Below are positions 6,510 through 14,694 of a stretch of 64,000 nt of DNA, piece after piece. Positions within the stretch are counted from its first letter, which is position 1. Every line of letters starts with the position of its first letter. A model generated the notes under the pieces. The model did no database searches and was not told where the DNA came from. It was given only the letters and a program-made list of their open reading frames with translations. Origin of the DNA: Pseudomonas orientalis (GTDB lineage Bacteria > Pseudomonadota > Gammaproteobacteria > Pseudomonadales > Pseudomonadaceae); NCBI RefSeq assembly GCF_001439815.1, contig NZ_JYLM01000008.1, forward strand, positions 248,001-312,000, read 5' to 3'. A program made the translations under genes and the position numbers.

Positions 6510-9320
6510 TTAATGGGCGCGGGCCTGGGTGACGCGGTCCACGAGGTAGACCAGCCCGTGATAGTCGATGCCGCCGTGCAGGCTCAGGCCGATCTCGCAG
6601 GTGCGGCTGGTGGAGATGCCTTCGCTGCAGTGTTGCACCGCGTCCTTGAGGGTGCGCAGTGAGTGGGCGTTGAGTTCCGGGGTGGTGAAGCCTTTGTCGC
6701 CGGCAAAGCCGCAGCAGTGAATGCCTTCGGGAATGACGACGGTTCTGGCGCAGCGTCGGGCGAGGTCGATCAGCGCCTGGCTTTCGCCCAGGTGCTGGGT
6801 GCTGCAGGTGACGTGGACGGCAATGGGCGCCTCCTGCGGCGTGAAGTCGAGGCGGTCCATGAGGTGGGTGCGAATAAAGCGGACCGGGTCGTAGAGGTCC
6901 AGGCGTGTCTCGCCCAGGTCTTGCGTCAGGCGCAGGGTGCACGGGCTGGTGTCGCAGTAGATCGGGTCGAGGCCGCCGCGACTGGCGTGGAGCAGGGCGC
7001 CGATCAGTTCCTGGCGCTTGTGTTCGGCCTGTTCGGCATAGCCTTTGGAGGCGAAGGGTTGGCCGCAGCACAGGTTGTCCTGATGGTCGGGGAAGACGAC
7101 CTGGTAACCGGCTTTTTCCAGCAGGCTGCGGGTTTTGTCGTACAGCGACATTTGCTCTTTATCCCCCGCCGCCGGGCCCATGGCGCGTGAGACGCATGCT
7201 GCCAGGTAGACCACCCGTGGTCGCTCGTCGGTGACGGCCGGGCTGAAACGAATGGCTTTTTCCGGTTGCGGCATGGCGTTGGTCCATTGCGGGACTTGCC
7301 CCTTGGACAACCGGGTGACGGTGGCCGATAACTTTGCCAGACGCGTGGCACCCAGCAGCATGCGTGCGCCGTTGGCGACATGCAGGGTAAAGCGCGCGCC
7401 TTGCAGTGCGATGGCGAAATGGGTGGCGAGCCATTCGGCGGTTTTCGTACGGTCGGCGTCGCGGCTGCGCAGCTTTTTCACCAGGTCGCCGGTATTGATG
7501 CCTACGGGGCAGCGTTGGGCGCAGAGCCCGGTCGCGGCGCAGGTGTCGATGCCTTGGTAGTGGTAGGCGGCCTCCAGTTCGGTGGTGTCGACGCCGGCGC
7601 GTTGTTTGGCCTGGATGTCGCGCCAGATCACGATGCGCTGGCGCGGGCTCAGGGTCAGGCCTTTCGACGGGCACACCGGCTCGCAGAACCCGCATTCGAT
7701 GCACTTATCCACAAGCTCATCGGCGGCGGGCAGGGGCTTGAGGTGTTTAAGGTGAATCTGCGGGTCGTCGCTGAGCACCACGTCCGGGTTGAGGATGCCG
7801 TTGGGGTCGAGCAGGCGCTTGAGCTGCCACATCAGTTGGTAGGCATCGCTGCCCCATTCCAGCTCGACAAACGGCGCCATATTGCGACCGGTGCCGTGTT
7901 CGGCTTTCAACGAGCCACCGAATTCAACCGCCACCAGTTGGGCAACGTCGCCCATGAACGCTTGATAGCGTGCGACTTCTTCCGCGCTGTTGAAGCCTTG
8001 GGTGAAGACGAAGTGCAGATTGCCTTCCAGGGCGTGTCCGAAAAGGATGGCTTCGTCGTAGTGGTGTTTGTCGAACAGTTCGATCAAGCGGTTGACGCCA
8101 AGCGCCAGTTGCTCGACCGGGAAGGTGACGTCCTCGATGATCACGGTGGTGCCGGTTTTGCGCACGGCGCCTACGGCGGGGAAGGTGTCCTTGCGGATCG
8201 CCCAGAGCCGGGCGTTTTCCAGCGGGTCTTCGGTGAAGTTGACTTGCTTCTCTACCGGGAAAGAGGCGAGGGAGGCCATGATCAGCGCCAGTTGTTCATG
8301 CAGTAGCGAGGAAGTGGCGGCGCGGGATTCGATCAGCAGCGCGCAGGCATTTTCCGATAGTTGCTGTACGAACGCCGGCATGCCCGGTTTGTTCTGTACC
8401 GAGCGCAGGCTGCGCCGGTCCAGCAGCTCAACCGCCGACACCGGCTGGGTTTTCAGCACGGTGACCGCGTTGCAGCAGGTCTCGACGTCCGGGAATACGA
8501 TGAGTGCCGAGGCTTTGTTCGGGTGATCAATCACCGTGTCGTAGGTCACGGCGCTGATAAACGCCAACGTGCCCTCGGACCCCACCAGCAAATGGCTGAG
8601 AATATCCAGCGGGTCATCGAAATCCACCAGGGCATTCAGCGACAGGCCGGTGGTATTTTTCAGACGGTATTTGTGGCGGATCTTTGCGGCCAGTTCGGCG
8701 TTTGCCCGCGTCTCGCGGCCCAGTGTGGCCAGGCGTTCAAGTAGCGCGCCGTGGGTGTGGCGGAAGGCCTGGACGCTGGTGGGATCTTCGGTATCCAGGC
8801 GGCTGCCATCGGCCAGCACCAGACGAATGCCTGCCAAAGTGTGATAGGTGTTTTGCGCCGTCCCGCAGCACATGCCACTGGCGTTGTTGGCGACGATGCC
8901 GCCGATCTTGCAGGCGTTGATCGACGCCGGGTCCGGCCCGATCTTGCGCCCGAATGGCGCAAGCCAGGCATTGGCCTGAGCGCCGATGACGCCGGGTTGC
9001 AGGCGGATCTGCAGGCCTTGCCCGCGAATTTCGCGGCCATTCCACTGATCACCCAGCACGATCAGCACCGAGTCGCTGATGGCCTGGCCGGACAAGCTGG
9101 TGCCCGCCGCGCGGAAGGTCACGGCGACGCGGTCGCGCTGGGCCAGTTGCAGCAGCGTGACCACTTCGTCTTCCGACTCCACGCGTATCACCAGCTGTGG
9201 GATCAATCGGTAAAAGCTGGCGTCGGTGCCGAAGGCGAGGGTGGAAAGTGGGTCGTCAAAACGACGATCCTTCGGGATCAGTTGTGCGACGTCGCTCAGG
9301 AATGCGGCAGGCAGGCTCAT
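6510..9320 (-). CDS. lldE: FAD-binding and Fe-S D-lactate dehydrogenase (LldE/Dld-II type)
   Basis: A 936-residue fusion. The N-terminal half is a PCMH-type FAD domain (AAGTSLSGQ near residue 70; PASINACKIGGIVANNASGM near 135) with the vanillyl-alcohol-oxidase C-terminal cap. From about residue 538 come two 4Fe-4S ferredoxin motifs (CIECGFCEPVCP and CAATGLCAQRCP). Two CCG cysteine-rich domains follow (CCGQPFASKG and CCGFAGDKGF). This matches the quinone-linked D-lactate dehydrogenase encoded with lactate permease in Pseudomonas, oxidising D-lactate to pyruvate at the inner membrane. It lies 70 bp after lldP on the same strand. In the order I recall for other pseudomonads, lldD (L-lactate dehydrogenase) sits between them; it is absent here. 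Confidence 0.88.
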   Translation of the reverse strand: MSLPAAFLSDVAQLIPKDRRFDDPLSTLAFGTDASFYRLIPQLVIRVESEDEVVTLLQLAQRDRVAVTFRAAGTSLSGQAISDSVLIVLGDQWNGREIRGQGLQIRLQPGVIGAQANAWLAPFGRKIGPDPASINACKIGGIVANNASGMCCGTAQNTYHTLAGIRLVLADGSRLDTEDPTSVQAFRHTHGALLERLATLGRETRANAELAAKIRHKYRLKNTTGLSLNALVDFDDPLDILSHLLVGSEGTLAFISAVTYDTVIDHPNKASALIVFPDVETCCNAVTVLKTQPVSAVELLDRRSLRSVQNKPGMPAFVQQLSENACALLIESRAATSSLLHEQLALIMASLASFPVEKQVNFTEDPLENARLWAIRKDTFPAVGAVRKTGTTVIIEDVTFPVEQLALGVNRLIELFDKHHYDEAILFGHALEGNLHFVFTQGFNSAEEVARYQAFMGDVAQLVAVEFGGSLKAEHGTGRNMAPFVELEWGSDAYQLMWQLKRLLDPNGILNPDVVLSDDPQIHLKHLKPLPAADELVDKCIECGFCEPVCPSKGLTLSPRQRIVIWRDIQAKQRAGVDTTELEAAYHYQGIDTCAATGLCAQRCPVGINTGDLVKKLRSRDADRTKTAEWLATHFAIALQGARFTLHVANGARMLLGATRLAKLSATVTRLSKGQVPQWTNAMPQPEKAIRFSPAVTDERPRVVYLAACVSRAMGPAAGDKEQMSLYDKTRSLLEKAGYQVVFPDHQDNLCCGQPFASKGYAEQAEHKRQELIGALLHASRGGLDPIYCDTSPCTLRLTQDLGETRLDLYDPVRFIRTHLMDRLDFTPQEAPIAVHVTCSTQHLGESQALIDLARRCARTVVIPEGIHCCGFAGDKGFTTPELNAHSLRTLKDAVQHCSEGISTSRTCEIGLSLHGGIDYHGLVYLVDRVTQARAH

Positions 9321-9390
9321 CGGTCCTCCAGAATTAGCTGACGCCGGAACCGTTGTCCGGCGTCGATTCTTACTCTATTGCGTGCAGGTT

Positions 9391-11085
9391 TCAGTGCACC
9401 AGCATATCGGTGAACCAATACGCCTGCGCCAGGGTGATCAGCCCGACGATCGTGGCAAAGAACAGGCTGTGTTTAAGGGTGAAGCGGAACAGGTCGGATT
9501 CCTTGCCGACCAGGCCGGTCGCGGCACAGGCCACGGCGATCGATTGCGGCGAAATCATTTTGCCGGTCACGCCGCCACTGGTATTCGCCGCCACCAGCAA
9601 GGTGTCGTTGACGCCGATCTGGTGGGCGGTGGTGGCCTGCAACGAGCTGAACAGTGCGTTGGACGAGGTGTCCGAGCCTGTCAGGAAAACGCCGAGCCAG
9701 CCGAGGAACGGTGAGAAAAACGGGAAGGCCGCGCCGGTGCCCGCCAGCACCAGGGCCATGGTCGAGGACATGCCCGAGTAGTTGGTGACAAAGGCGAAGG
9801 CCAGCACCATGCCGATGGACAGGATCGGCCAGCGCAGCTCGTAGAAGGTCTCTTTTAAAGTGGTAAGACCAGTTTTAGTATCTATTTTCAGTACCGCCAT
9901 CGAGATCAGTGCAGAGAAGAAAATTGCAGTGCCGGTTGCTGAAATCGGGTCCAGCTTGAATACGGCGGGTATGGCGGTGGGGTTGGTGACGATTGGCGCG
10001 ACTTTGATCACCAGTTGGTCCAGGTGCGGGATCGCGAAGTTGAACACCCAGCCGTACATCGAGCCGCCCGCGGCGAACAACGCCTTGAAGGGCTTGAGGG
10101 TCCAGATGGTGACCAGCACGGTGAGGATCAGGAAGGGCGACCAAGCCTTGAAAATCTGCCCCAGGCTGTACGGCGAAACAAGCGTGTTGCGGGGCAAGCC
10201 GAAGCCGCCGGCGCTGGCGGTAACCGCCGTGCCCGAGGTGGCGCCGGCAATCTGCGCGCCGGCGCTGCGCTTGGGTTGCCAGACTTTGAGGAACAAGGTC
10301 AGGGCAATCAGGCTGGCCAGTGCCGAGGTGATGTCGGGCAGTTCCGGGCCGATGAAGTTGGAGGTGAAGTACTGGGTGACGGCAAAGCTCAGGCCGGCCA
10401 CCAGGGCTGCCGGCCAGGTTTCGCGAACGCCGCGCAGGCCGTCCATCATGAACACCAGCCAGAACGGCACGAACAGCGACAGCAGGGGCAGTTGGCGGCC
10501 GGTCATGGCGCCGATCTTGAAGGCGTCGATGCCGGTGACCTGGCCCGCCACGATGATCGGGATGCCCAGCGCACCAAAGGCGACCGGGGCGGTGTTGGCA
10601 ATCAGGCACAGGCCGGCGGCGTAGAGCGGATTGAAGCCCAGGCCGACCAGCAGCGCGGCGGTAATTGCAACGGGCGCGCCGAAACCGGCCGCCCCTTCGA
10701 GGAAGGCGCCGAAGCAGAAGCCGATCAGCAGTACCTGCAGGCGTTGGTCGTCGGTAATCGACAGGACCGAGCTGCGGATGACTTCGAACTGGCCGCTCTT
10801 GACCGTCAACTTGTAGAGAAATACCGCCGCTACGATGATCCACGCAATCGGCCACAAGCCATAGGCGAAGCCGTAGCCGGCGGCGGCCAGGGCCATGTCC
10901 ACCGGCATCTGGAAGGCGAAGATGGCCACCAGGATCGACAGCGCGAGGGTAATGCTGCCGGCCACGTGCCCCTTGAGGCGGAATACAGCCAGGGCCAGGA
11001 AGAAAAATACGATGGGGATGACGGCGGCCAGTGCGGACACGCCGAGACTGCCGAGTGGGCTGTAGAGCTGTTGCCAGGTTTGCAT
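9391..11085 (-). CDS. lldP: L-lactate permease
   Basis: A 564-residue inner-membrane transporter of the LctP/LldP family with about 12-14 hydrophobic segments. It carries the family signatures GFCFGAFLEGAAGFGAPVAI near residue 120 and SGGVTGKMISPQS near the C-terminus. It imports L- and D-lactate (and glycolate in relatives) by proton symport. It is first in the minus-strand lldP-lldE operon, divergent from lldR, with a palindromic operator about 40 bp upstream of its ATG. Expression should be lactate-inducible through LldR. Confidence 0.93.
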   Translation of the reverse strand: MQTWQQLYSPLGSLGVSALAAVIPIVFFFLALAVFRLKGHVAGSITLALSILVAIFAFQMPVDMALAAAGYGFAYGLWPIAWIIVAAVFLYKLTVKSGQFEVIRSSVLSITDDQRLQVLLIGFCFGAFLEGAAGFGAPVAITAALLVGLGFNPLYAAGLCLIANTAPVAFGALGIPIIVAGQVTGIDAFKIGAMTGRQLPLLSLFVPFWLVFMMDGLRGVRETWPAALVAGLSFAVTQYFTSNFIGPELPDITSALASLIALTLFLKVWQPKRSAGAQIAGATSGTAVTASAGGFGLPRNTLVSPYSLGQIFKAWSPFLILTVLVTIWTLKPFKALFAAGGSMYGWVFNFAIPHLDQLVIKVAPIVTNPTAIPAVFKLDPISATGTAIFFSALISMAVLKIDTKTGLTTLKETFYELRWPILSIGMVLAFAFVTNYSGMSSTMALVLAGTGAAFPFFSPFLGWLGVFLTGSDTSSNALFSSLQATTAHQIGVNDTLLVAANTSGGVTGKMISPQSIAVACAATGLVGKESDLFRFTLKHSLFFATIVGLITLAQAYWFTDMLVH

Positions 11086-11126
11086 ATGGGGTGGCCCCTG
11101 ATTGTTGTTGTTTGTACGCCTTGGAT

Positions 11127-11143
11127 AATTGGTAATACCAATT
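11127..11143. promoter_or_regulatory. LldR operator (perfect palindrome)
   Basis: AATTGGTAATACCAATT has 8-bp perfect arms around one central base. The core TGGTNNNACCA is the GntR/FadR-subfamily operator pattern. It lies in the 250-bp gap between divergent lldP and lldR, so one repressor dimer here could control lldPE. Binding by LldR is inferred from position. Confidence 0.8.
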
Positions 11144-11335
11144 TACAGTCGTTGTGGGCTAGATTAAGAGGCTTGGCAGGGGTGTGTCAATTTGCCGCCC
11201 GCGAAACTTTGGTCGTACGGGTGGGCGTGCGGCGTTCTGATCGGGTAAATCCGAGGCGTTCTGCTAGGTGCCGGGAACGCGGCGATAGGCCAGAATAGAA
11301 GCCCCGGCGCGTGGTCGGGATGGTGGAGAGTGGGT

Positions 11336-12103
11336 ATGGGGTTTGATCAGGTGCGTCAGCGCCGTTTGTCTGACGATATTGTCGAGCAGCTCGAGGGCAT
11401 GATCCTTGAGGGCACGCTGAAGTCGGGCGAGCGCTTGCCGGCCGAGCGCGCATTGGCTGAGCAATTTGGCGTGTCGCGCCCATCGCTGCGCGAAGCGATC
11501 CAGAAGCTGGCGGCCAAAGGGCTGCTGGTCAGTCGTCAGGGTGGCGGCAACTATGTGGTGGAATCCCTGGGGTCGACCTTCAGCGACCCTCTGTTGCATC
11601 TGCTGGAAAACAATCCGGAAGCGCAGCGGGACCTGCTGGAGTTTCGCCAGACGCTCGAGGCTTCCTGTGCTTATTACGCGGCGTTACGCGCAACCGAAGT
11701 GGACCGTGAACGGCTGACGGCGGCGTTCGAGGCGTTGCAGGATTGCTATGCGCGGGTCGATGAGGTGAGTCGAGTGGAGGAGGGCGCGGCCGATGCGCGG
11801 TTTCACCTGGCTATTGCCGAGGCCAGTCATAACGCCGTGTTGCTGCATACCATTCGGGGGCTGTTCGATCTGCTCAAGCGCAACGTGGTGACTAACATTG
11901 GCGGCATGTATCAGCAGCGCACCGAGACCCGCGACATGCTGATCAGTCAGCATCGCGATCTGTACCTGGCCATTATTGAAGGGCGGGCCGAGCAGGCTCG
12001 GGAGATTTCAACACGTCACCTGCTGTATGTGCAGGAAGTGCTGGAGGAGGTTCGTCAGGAAGTTCAGCGCGTAGCCAGGGCGGAGCGACGTAAAGGCATG
12101 TAG
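11336..12103 (+). CDS. lldR: GntR/FadR-family lactate regulator
   Basis: A 255-residue regulator. Residues 1-70 form the winged helix-turn-helix (RLPAERALAEQFGVSRPSLREAI), followed by an FCD ligand-binding domain with the expected metal/ligand residues (ARFHLAIAEASHN, and HRDLYLAI and HLLYVQE near the end). It represses lldP-lldE and releases in the presence of lactate. The ATG at 11336 has GGAG 7 bp upstream; a GTG two codons earlier is also possible. It is divergent from lldP across the palindromic operator. Confidence 0.9.
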   Translation: MGFDQVRQRRLSDDIVEQLEGMILEGTLKSGERLPAERALAEQFGVSRPSLREAIQKLAAKGLLVSRQGGGNYVVESLGSTFSDPLLHLLENNPEAQRDLLEFRQTLEASCAYYAALRATEVDRERLTAAFEALQDCYARVDEVSRVEEGAADARFHLAIAEASHNAVLLHTIRGLFDLLKRNVVTNIGGMYQQRTETRDMLISQHRDLYLAIIEGRAEQAREISTRHLLYVQEVLEEVRQEVQRVARAERRKGM

Positions 12104-12128
12104 CTTCGGGCGAGTGGCCCGAAGCTAC
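12100..12128. terminator. Hairpin between convergent lldR and smpB
   Basis: GTAGCTTCGGGC and GCCCGAAGCTAC form a 12-bp perfect stem with a short loop. It starts at the lldR stop and lies just past the smpB stop on the other strand. There is no strong U-run, so termination is likely but not certain. Confidence 0.6.
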
Positions 12129-12140
12129 ATTGTCACAAGG

Positions 12141-12623
12141 TCAGTCTTCCTTGCCCTTGTTGCGCACCGCGCGATGCAACTCGCGATTGGAGTCGCGCTC
12201 GCGTTCGGTATCGCGTTTGTCGTATTCCTTCTTGCCCTTGCCCAGCGCAATTTCGCACTTGACCAAGTGCTTGCTCCAGTACCAGGACAGGCAGATGCAG
12301 GCGTAGCCTTTCTGTTGCACTGCCGCAGCGAGTTTTTCCAGCTCGCGTGCGTTGAGTAGCAGCTTGCGCGTGCGCACCGGGTCGGCAATCACGTGGGTGC
12401 TCGCGGTGGTCAGCGGGGTGATATGACTGCCCAGCAGCCACGCCTCGCCATCCTTGAGCAGCACATAGCTGTCGACCAGCTGCAGCTTGCTGGCACGCAG
12501 ACTTTTTACTTCCCAGCCGGCCAGGACCAGACCAGCCTCGAACCGATGTTCGATGAAGTAATCGTGTCGCGCCTTTTTATTTTGCGCGATGGTCCCTGTG
12601 GGGTGTTTCTTTTGTTTAGCCAT
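12141..12623 (-). CDS. smpB: SsrA-binding protein
   Basis: A 160-residue SmpB. The start MAKQKKHPTGTIAQNKKARHDY was chosen over an upstream extension because it is the family N-terminus. The OB-fold core contains GWEVKSLR, SYVLLKDGEAWLLGSHI and ICLSWYWSKHLVKCEIALGKGK. The basic tail KEYDKRDTERERDSNRE is the helix that mimics mRNA in the ribosome. It binds the tRNA-like end of tmRNA and drives trans-translation. Its RNA partner is encoded 6 kb away on the same strand. Confidence 0.96.
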   Translation of the reverse strand: MAKQKKHPTGTIAQNKKARHDYFIEHRFEAGLVLAGWEVKSLRASKLQLVDSYVLLKDGEAWLLGSHITPLTTASTHVIADPVRTRKLLLNARELEKLAAAVQQKGYACICLSWYWSKHLVKCEIALGKGKKEYDKRDTERERDSNRELHRAVRNKGKED

Positions 12624-12792
12624 AGGGGCGGCATTATAGGGAGTTGCGAGCGTGTCGGCTACGGTCAACCTGCGTGCTTGAGCGTGTTGGACGAATCCCG
12701 GACAATGCGGGCAGTTCTCTGGTTTTTTTCTCTCGCGGATCTGGCTGTTGTTTCGCGATGTTTGCCCGCTCAGCTGTGGAAATAACGCTCAC

Positions 12793-13227
12793 ATGACGAC
12801 GCATATTCAACGTTCGGCCCTGCTGCCGTATCCCGCACAGGCGCTCTATGACCTGGTCAACGACGTCGCGCGTTACCCGGAATTCCTGCCGTGGTGCTCC
12901 ACTGCCGAGGTTCTGGAGGGCGGTGACGAGTATATGGTTGCCAGCGTCGGCGTAGCCAAGGGTGGGCTTAGCCAGCATTTTGTTACGCGCAATGTGCTGG
13001 TGCCTGGAAAATCCATCGAGATGAATCTGCAGGAGGGGCCATTTACCCAACTGCATGGCGTATGGGTATTCAAGGCGCTGACGGACAAGGCCTGCAAGAT
13101 CAGCCTGGATTTGTCCTTCGACTACGCAGGACCGATTATCAGGGCGACATTAGGGCCTTTGTTCAATCAGGCGGCGAATACGCTGGTGGATGCGTTCTGT
13201 GAGCGGGCCAAGCAGCTGCATGGTTGA
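12793..13227 (+). CDS. ratA: RatA-family START/COQ10 protein
   Basis: A 144-residue single-domain protein starting MTTHIQRSALLPYPAQALYDLVNDVARYPEFLPWC, the polyketide-cyclase/START fold. E. coli RatA was described as a toxin that blocks 70S assembly, while eukaryotic COQ10 homologues bind ubiquinone. Which applies here cannot be decided. It is divergent from smpB, the conserved gamma-proteobacterial arrangement, and overlaps the next gene by 8 bp, implying translational coupling. Confidence 0.88.
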   Translation: MTTHIQRSALLPYPAQALYDLVNDVARYPEFLPWCSTAEVLEGGDEYMVASVGVAKGGLSQHFVTRNVLVPGKSIEMNLQEGPFTQLHGVWVFKALTDKACKISLDLSFDYAGPIIRATLGPLFNQAANTLVDAFCERAKQLHG

Positions 13228-13519
13228 AATCGAGGTGGTGCATGCCGCCGTTGATCGCCAGCTTTTACTGGCGGTGACGGTCCCGGTGGGTACGAGCCTG
13301 AGAGAGGCGGTGCGCATGTCGGGGATTGCTGAACAGTTTCCGCAATTGATGCTGGCTGAATGCCCGTTGGGGATTTTCGGAAAGGTGGTTGCGGACGCTG
13401 ATATGCGTGTCGTCCAGCCGGGTGATCGAATTGAGATCTACCGGCCGCTGCTGGCAGATCCCAAGGAAGTGCGCAGGCAGCGCGCGGCCAAAGCGGCGAG
13501 GGCCAGGCAGCAAAGCTGA
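13220..13519 (+). CDS. ratB: RnfH/RatB family (UPF0125) ubiquitin-like protein
   Basis: A 99-residue beta-grasp protein of the RnfH family (MVEIEVVHAAVDRQLLLAVTVPVGTSLREAVRMSGI), with the conserved RIEIYRPLLADPKEVRRQRA segment and a basic tail. Its ATG lies within the last codons of ratA, so the pair is co-translated. Function is not established. It is paired with ratA across gamma-proteobacteria. Confidence 0.85.
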   Translation: MVEIEVVHAAVDRQLLLAVTVPVGTSLREAVRMSGIAEQFPQLMLAECPLGIFGKVVADADMRVVQPGDRIEIYRPLLADPKEVRRQRAAKAARARQQS

Positions 13520-13536
13520 TAAATCGGCCAGACAAC

Positions 13537-13562
13537 AAAAAGCCCGGCATGCCGGGCTTTTT
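13537..13562. terminator. Bidirectional terminator between ratB and bamE
   Basis: AGCCCGGCATGCCGGGCT is a perfect palindrome with A5 on the left and T5 on the right. It serves the convergent ratAB and bamE transcripts. Confidence 0.9.
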
Positions 13563-13578
13563 ATTGGGTATCGCTTTG

Positions 13579-14106
13579 TTACTGCGGGCTGGTGTCCAGA
13601 GGCTGTGGCGTCGGGACGGGCACGGTTTCCACGCCATCGACGTCTTTCTGGATCTGGTCCAGCAAGGAGCCTGGCTTGGCCGGCACCTCGGATTTCGGCT
13701 TCTCGGCTTCCTGTGCAGGCGCGGTCACGCTGGTGCCGCTGTCCTTGCCCAGCAGCGCTTCATCGCGGCTGACGCCAGGCATGAAGTCGCCGGACAGGCT
13801 GACAAGCTGGTCATTGCCATTGAAAATGACACTGACGCGCTCCTGCTGGCGCTCACCGCCGCCAGGCTGGAGGCTGTAGAGATAATCCCAGCGATCGGCA
13901 TGGAAAGTGTCGGTCAGCAGGGGGTTGCCCATGATAAACCGTACTTGCCGTCGGGTCATTCCCGGGCGTAACTGGTCTATCATGTCCTGCGTGACGACAT
14001 TGCCCTGCTGGATGTCGATTTTGTAAACCCCGGGGAATGAACAACCGGCGAGTGCGAGCAGTCCCACAAAGGTGAAACTGGTTAGCAAGAGCTTGGTGTT
14101 TTGCAT
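13579..14106 (-). CDS. bamE: Outer-membrane assembly lipoprotein BamE (OmlA/SmpA)
   Basis: A 175-residue lipoprotein with lipobox LAGC (Cys22). The BamE fold follows: YKIDIQQGN, LRPGMTRRQVRFIMGNP, DRWDYLYSLQ and VSVIFNGNDQL. The last 60 residues are a Pro/Ala-rich tail longer than in E. coli BamE, as is common in Pseudomonas. It is a small subunit of the beta-barrel assembly machine, in the periplasmic leaflet of the outer membrane. It is divergent from fur across about 100 bp. Confidence 0.93.
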   Translation of the reverse strand: MQNTKLLLTSFTFVGLLALAGCSFPGVYKIDIQQGNVVTQDMIDQLRPGMTRRQVRFIMGNPLLTDTFHADRWDYLYSLQPGGGERQQERVSVIFNGNDQLVSLSGDFMPGVSRDEALLGKDSGTSVTAPAQEAEKPKSEVPAKPGSLLDQIQKDVDGVETVPVPTPQPLDTSPQ

Positions 14107-14204
14107 CGGTGGGCGACTTCCACTATCTTGGCTGGGACAACGTAAACGCCGATCATACCCGTATTAAGAGAAGCTGCGAAGCAGCATCCGCGAGAAAGCT
14201 AACC

Positions 14205-14609
14205 ATGGTTGAAAATAGCGAACTACGCAAAGCCGGTCTCAAAGTGACTCTGCCCCGAGTCAAGATTCTACAAATGCTCGATTCTGCTGAGCAGCGCCAC
14301 ATGAGTGCCGAGGACGTTTACAAGGCGCTGATGGAGTCTAATGAAGACGTCGGCCTGGCCACGGTTTACCGTGTCCTGACCCAGTTTGAAGCCGCAGGGC
14401 TGGTGGTTCGTCATAATTTCGACGGCGGTCATGCAGTGTTTGAATTGGCCGACGGCGGGCACCACGACCATATGGTTGACCTGGATACCAATGAGGTTAT
14501 CGAGTTCACCAGCCCTGAGATCGAAGCGCTGCAGCATAAGATCGCTGAGGAGCATGGCTTCGATTTGGTCGACCATAATCTGGTGCTGTACATCCGTAAG
14601 AAAAAGTAA
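14205..14609 (+). CDS. fur: Ferric uptake regulator
   Basis: A 134-residue Fur. The start MVENSELRKAGLKVTLPR is the family N-terminus; the upstream open frame is discarded. The winged helix contains DVGLATVYRVLTQFEAAGLV. The metal-site residues appear in HHDHMVDLDTNEVIEF and in the C-terminal EEHGFDLVDHNLVLY. The protein lacks the C-terminal CxxC pairs of E. coli Fur, as I recall for other Pseudomonas Fur proteins. It represses iron-uptake genes when Fe2+ is available; the haem-uptake gene at the end of this window has a candidate site. Confidence 0.96.
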   Translation: MVENSELRKAGLKVTLPRVKILQMLDSAEQRHMSAEDVYKALMESNEDVGLATVYRVLTQFEAAGLVVRHNFDGGHAVFELADGGHHDHMVDLDTNEVIEFTSPEIEALQHKIAEEHGFDLVDHNLVLYIRKKK

Positions 14610-14640
14610 AATCGACGCAGATTTGTTCTGCGAAACGATT

Positions 14641-14664
14641 GAAGGCGACCCTAGGGTCGCCTTC
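14641..14664. terminator. Terminator between convergent fur and recN
   Basis: GAAGGCGACC and GGTCGCCTTC form a 10-bp perfect stem with a CTAG loop, 30 bp after the fur stop and 30 bp from the recN stop. Confidence 0.75.
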
Positions 14665-14694
14665 GTGCTTTATATAAGAAGAAAAATGCTCGCT

